From contig JAQUVV010000003.1 in assembly GCA_028693195.1 (NCBI GenBank), positions 1 through 42,282 of the forward strand: a stretch of DNA of 42,282 nucleotides. The letters run 5' to 3'. This document shows, in pieces, positions 39,043-42,282 of the stretch. Position 1 is the first letter of the stretch. Every line of letters starts with the position of its first letter. Both the position numbers and the translations under genes were made by a program. Origin of the DNA: Lachnospira sp. (GTDB lineage Bacteria > Bacillota > Clostridia > Lachnospirales > Lachnospiraceae). The notes beneath the pieces are model-generated. The model was given only the letters and a program-made list of their open reading frames with translations. It had not been told where the DNA came from and made no database searches.

Positions 39043-42003
39043 ATGGTAGACATTAAAGACATACAAGGTAATATAATTCTTTCCACTCCTATCAATGAGG
39101 GATCAAAGAGAAAGTTCACGCTGCAAAAAGAAGATTATGTAACGTTGAAATTCTCGTTGGATGATCCGATCTATTTTAAACTGGGTAATTGGGTTGATAC
39201 AGACTTCGGCCTGTTTGAACTCGTGGATTTGTATAAGCCAAATTATAATCAGTCAACGGCAGCTTATGATTACGAGCTGAGACTAGATGCGTATTACTGG
39301 AAGTGGAAGAATAAGAAACTAAAATACTCTCCTGAAAGCGCAGCTAAAGAGACTTCATTCAACTTAACTGCAACACTGGATGTGCATGCAGGGATCGTAT
39401 TGCGCAACCTGTCCGCACTCGGATATAAGTATAGAGGGGTGGATTTCACTTTCTCTATTGACTCCACGGTGGAGAACAAACCGTTTTTAATGACTTATGA
39501 CAACATCAACATACTGGACGCCTGCTTTCAAATGGCGAGTAGTGCAGGTTGTGAATGTTGGGTGACGGATAATATTATTCATTTCGGGAGATGTGAATTC
39601 GGGGATCCGGTAGATTTCGAGCTAGGTGTCAATGTCGATACCATGAAGAGGTCAGACAGCCAGACGGAATACTCTACAAGAATAATTGCGTTCGGTTCTA
39701 CCCGAAATATCCCCACTAACTACAGGCCGACCGATGATAGTATGATTGTCGCAGGTGTGGTACAGAAAAGGCTTATGCTTCCCGTTGGTACTTCTTATGT
39801 GGATGCTTACGAGAACATGGCAGAGGAAGAAGCGGTAGAAGATGTTGTAGTATTCGACGATGTTTATCCAAGACGAATAGGCACAATGTCGGGTGTTACA
39901 ACTAAACAGTACATTGATAAGATAGAGAACGCAGACGGAACGACCACAAGTGAGGTCTGGAACGCATACCGATTCAAAGACAGCATTAACTTCTCAAAGG
40001 ACTATGTAATATCAGGGCAAGACCTGAAAATCAAATTTGAATCTGGACTTCTTAACGGGATGGAGTTCGGGGTAACATTCAACCCTGATGGTAAGCCCGA
40101 AAAGATAAATGGAGATTGGAATCCTGAGGCACAGATTTGGGAGATAGTTAGAAACTCAGACTATGGAGTCAATCTACCCAATGACACCCTAAAACCTGTA
40201 AATGGTGATAAGTTTGTGTTGAGCGGTTTTGATATTACATTCGTTTCTGACACATATATTCCTCTGGCCGAGCAAGAACTACTCCAAAAAGCTCAGGAAT
40301 ATGTAGCAAAGACAAAGATAGATCCGTCCACATACGACAATAAGATGATGCCAGGGGGAGCTTTGTATGAGGTTGGCGATAGAGTGAACCTTATCAATCC
40401 GGGCTATTTTGAAAATGGGCGTGTATCAAGGATTATAGGTTTTGAGTATAACCTTGACATTCCAACCGACAGTCCGATATATACAGTTGGCGAAACAGCT
40501 GCTTATTCCAGAATTGGGGATATTGAAGAGAAGCTGGAGACTATAACCTATAAAAGTCAGACATATACAGGATCAGGGGGAAGCGGTGTGTACGTAATCC
40601 GACTTAACGATAGTACAACTGCTTCCAATAGTAACGTCTTCTCTTCATTACGTCAATTGGCTATGTTCCTTCGCAAAGATATACCGGATAAGGCTTCCGA
40701 AATAATAGACTTTCTAAAAGGCTTAACGGTAAACGGAGATAAAGCCTCCATAGATAAAGACGGTATAGCAACTGTGCAGGAGCTTATTGCTTTGGTTAAA
40801 GCCCAATTAGCTGCATTGGAAGTAACTGGAAATGCAAAAGCTAAAACGGCAACTATCACACATAAAGTCACTACTCTGAATCTGCTCGTTCAAAAGCTTG
40901 CAGAAACATACGATCTGAACGTTTCCAACGTTGCTACACTTTTCCGCACGATAATCAGGGATTATGTAAGCTCCGAAACATTTATCCACGGACTCACAGG
41001 TGAAGGTTTTAAACTGTATAAAGCCCTGAACGGTGATTGGAATTTAGAGCTTGATAACCTGACCATCCGTAAGGCCATGACTATTTTCGAGCTGATCATC
41101 TCAAAAGTTCGTGCTGTTAACGGTGGTTTAGTTGTTTCTTTGGCAAACGGTCGGGTTAAGTCTGTAAGTGAAGATTCAACGAGTTATGTTTTAGGCATAG
41201 AGGGCGACATGACTTTTGTTGCCGATGACTTGGAACGCTGTCTGGTATTTAGCCCTTCCGGTGCAAAATATTACTGGGTACGTATCCTTTCGGTATCGGG
41301 GGATGCAATAACCATTCCTAAATCAGAGTTTCCGGTTGGGATTGTGCCCGCCGTTGGTGATGACCTTGTACAGATGGGTAACAAAACGTATACAGCCCGA
41401 CAAGGCGTTTTGTATCTCACCGCATCCGAAGACGGTAAGCCCCGTTTCTCTGTTTTGGACGGTGTTAACTCAACCGATATGACAGATAAATCCAAAGTGG
41501 TACTGGGTTGCCTTGACGGTATCACCGATTCCGATTTTCCGGATGGTCTGCAACCTGACGGATACGGCCTGTATGCTCAAAATGTCTTTCTCAAAGGCTT
41601 GTTTGTCCTGCGTAACGGTAAATCGGTGGAAGATGAACTAAGCACTGTTAAGACGGAACTTTCCGTCATACCGGGACAAATCAGCTCGGCAATCACCGAA
41701 AGTAAGTCATATACGGATGCAAATGTGACCATTCGTACTGAGGTGAGCAGTTCCAACGGTACGATCTTCCGCAATGACGTAATAGACTCAACGCTCACAG
41801 CGAGGGTTTACAAGGGTAACGTAGATATAACGGACACAATCAATCAATCCTGTTTTAAATGGAAAAGGAAAAGCAACAATCCGGAAAAGGATGCTGCCTG
41901 GAACCTGAAATATTCAACTTACGGCTCGAACATCATCAACATCACCAGTGAAGATGTTGACAGTAAAGCCGTTTTTTCATGCGATGTTACAATTAATTAT
42001 TGA
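39043..42003 (+). CDS. Tail tip / tail-associated protein
   Basis: 986 residues. N-terminal Tal/gp27-like region (VDIKDIQGNIILSTPINEGS, DYVTLKFSLDDPIYFKLGNW, AAYDYELRLDAYYWKWKNKK), a middle domain (GALYEVGDRVNLINPGYFEN), then coiled and beta repeats, and a C-terminal Ig-like stretch (SSSNGTIFRNDVIDSTLTAR ... VFSCDVTI). The C-terminal part is probably the interface to receptor-binding proteins. No peptidase motif is obvious. Confidence 0.8.
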   Translation: MVDIKDIQGNIILSTPINEGSKRKFTLQKEDYVTLKFSLDDPIYFKLGNWVDTDFGLFELVDLYKPNYNQSTAAYDYELRLDAYYWKWKNKKLKYSPESAAKETSFNLTATLDVHAGIVLRNLSALGYKYRGVDFTFSIDSTVENKPFLMTYDNINILDACFQMASSAGCECWVTDNIIHFGRCEFGDPVDFELGVNVDTMKRSDSQTEYSTRIIAFGSTRNIPTNYRPTDDSMIVAGVVQKRLMLPVGTSYVDAYENMAEEEAVEDVVVFDDVYPRRIGTMSGVTTKQYIDKIENADGTTTSEVWNAYRFKDSINFSKDYVISGQDLKIKFESGLLNGMEFGVTFNPDGKPEKINGDWNPEAQIWEIVRNSDYGVNLPNDTLKPVNGDKFVLSGFDITFVSDTYIPLAEQELLQKAQEYVAKTKIDPSTYDNKMMPGGALYEVGDRVNLINPGYFENGRVSRIIGFEYNLDIPTDSPIYTVGETAAYSRIGDIEEKLETITYKSQTYTGSGGSGVYVIRLNDSTTASNSNVFSSLRQLAMFLRKDIPDKASEIIDFLKGLTVNGDKASIDKDGIATVQELIALVKAQLAALEVTGNAKAKTATITHKVTTLNLLVQKLAETYDLNVSNVATLFRTIIRDYVSSETFIHGLTGEGFKLYKALNGDWNLELDNLTIRKAMTIFELIISKVRAVNGGLVVSLANGRVKSVSEDSTSYVLGIEGDMTFVADDLERCLVFSPSGAKYYWVRILSVSGDAITIPKSEFPVGIVPAVGDDLVQMGNKTYTARQGVLYLTASEDGKPRFSVLDGVNSTDMTDKSKVVLGCLDGITDSDFPDGLQPDGYGLYAQNVFLKGLFVLRNGKSVEDELSTVKTELSVIPGQISSAITESKSYTDANVTIRTEVSSSNGTIFRNDVIDSTLTARVYKGNVDITDTINQSCFKWKRKSNNPEKDAAWNLKYSTYGSNIINITSEDVDSKAVFSCDVTINY

Positions 42004-42020
42004 CTAATAGATTATAAATT

Positions 42021-42282
42021 ATGGGAGATTTAGTAACCACAGGTCAGATAACCATCGTAGATAATAACGATGCCAGACCTATCACAGCGTTTATCACCGC
42101 TTCAAACGGTGTACAACAGATTTATTCAAAAGATGAGAGCACTATCACCTCAGTACCTAACTGGGCAACATCAAACAATATTCTGACCGCCAAAGTTTAT
42201 GTCGGCGGTACGAGTGAAGCCACTGATGTGACGGATCAGCTGACCGGAAAAAAATGGTCGAATGACCTGAGTACATCCATCG
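42021..42282 (+). CDS. Tail/receptor-binding protein, cut by window end
   Basis: At least 87 codons from ATG 42021 (MGDLVTTGQITIVDNNDARP), open to the last base. Content (FITASNGVQQIYSKDESTIT) resembles the Ig-like C-terminal region of the preceding tail-tip protein, suggesting a duplicated surface domain. Partial gene. Confidence 0.7.
   Translation, partial: MGDLVTTGQITIVDNNDARPITAFITASNGVQQIYSKDESTITSVPNWATSNNILTAKVYVGGTSEATDVTDQLTGKKWSNDLSTSI

Overview
The window is most of an integrated siphovirus-type prophage of a Bacteroidales bacterium, most likely Bacteroides or a close relative. The host assignment rests on promoters of the Bacteroidetes form (TTTG, about 19 bases, TAnnTTTG), the near absence of Shine-Dalgarno sequences, low-GC DNA, and protein families typical of Bacteroides phages (Lin1244/DUF4373-type replication protein, DUF3820, DUF3560, WYL_2/DUF2693-like). 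A tRNA-Arg(TCT) gene at the left edge may be the attachment target, but no integrase and no right end are in the window.

Layout. 1-170: host-type tRNA-Arg with its own promoter and terminator. 234-4229, minus strand: the lysogenic block. It is headed by a CI/LexA-like repressor (S24 peptidase) and followed by a two-gene DUF4365 nuclease-like pair (candidate defence), then a lipoprotein, a secreted protein and a secreted SH3-DUF3761 protein whose start is frameshifted at an A7 tract. 4230-5000: control region with three copies of a GTATC-N6-GATAC operator, one inside a textbook Bacteroidetes promoter. 5083-11546: early region with small regulators, then a recombination module (ERF annealing protein, PD-(D/E)XK exonuclease, SSB-like protein, NinB-like and NinG proteins). 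11552-15373: replication (intein-containing SF2 helicase, DnaD-like initiator, DnaC-like loader). 15647-20283: mixed accessory region with an NlpE-like lipoprotein with its own terminator, an inverted cassette of an XRE-zinc-ribbon regulator and a glycine-zipper membrane protein, DUF3560 and ASCH proteins, and an initiator-like tRNA with anticodon GAC. 20289-21684: PAPS-reductase-like plus ParB-like pair. 21687-42282: terminases (large subunit with an intein), portal, head, connector, tail, tape measure and tail tip genes. A 2.4-kb accessory island (HEPN-like protein, HigB/HigA toxin-antitoxin and a third gene) is inserted between portal and scaffold.

Most notable: (1) two homologous LAGLIDADG inteins occupy exactly the same place in the Walker A loop (G^SGKS) of two unrelated ATPases, the replication helicase and the terminase. 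(2) A tRNA with initiator hallmarks (C1xA72 mismatch, A11:U24) carries a valine anticodon, and about 420 bases downstream lies a coding-looking mini-ORF with no ATG, GTG or TTG start but a GTT codon directly after an in-frame stop. (3) The DUF4365 pair and the HEPN-like gene are candidate anti-phage systems carried as morons. (4) The tail chaperone gene has an unannotated -1 frameshift extension. (5) A tRNA-like element with an oversized anticodon loop sits directly behind a 10-bp hairpin. Functions are inferred by reading translated sequence; no database search was run.
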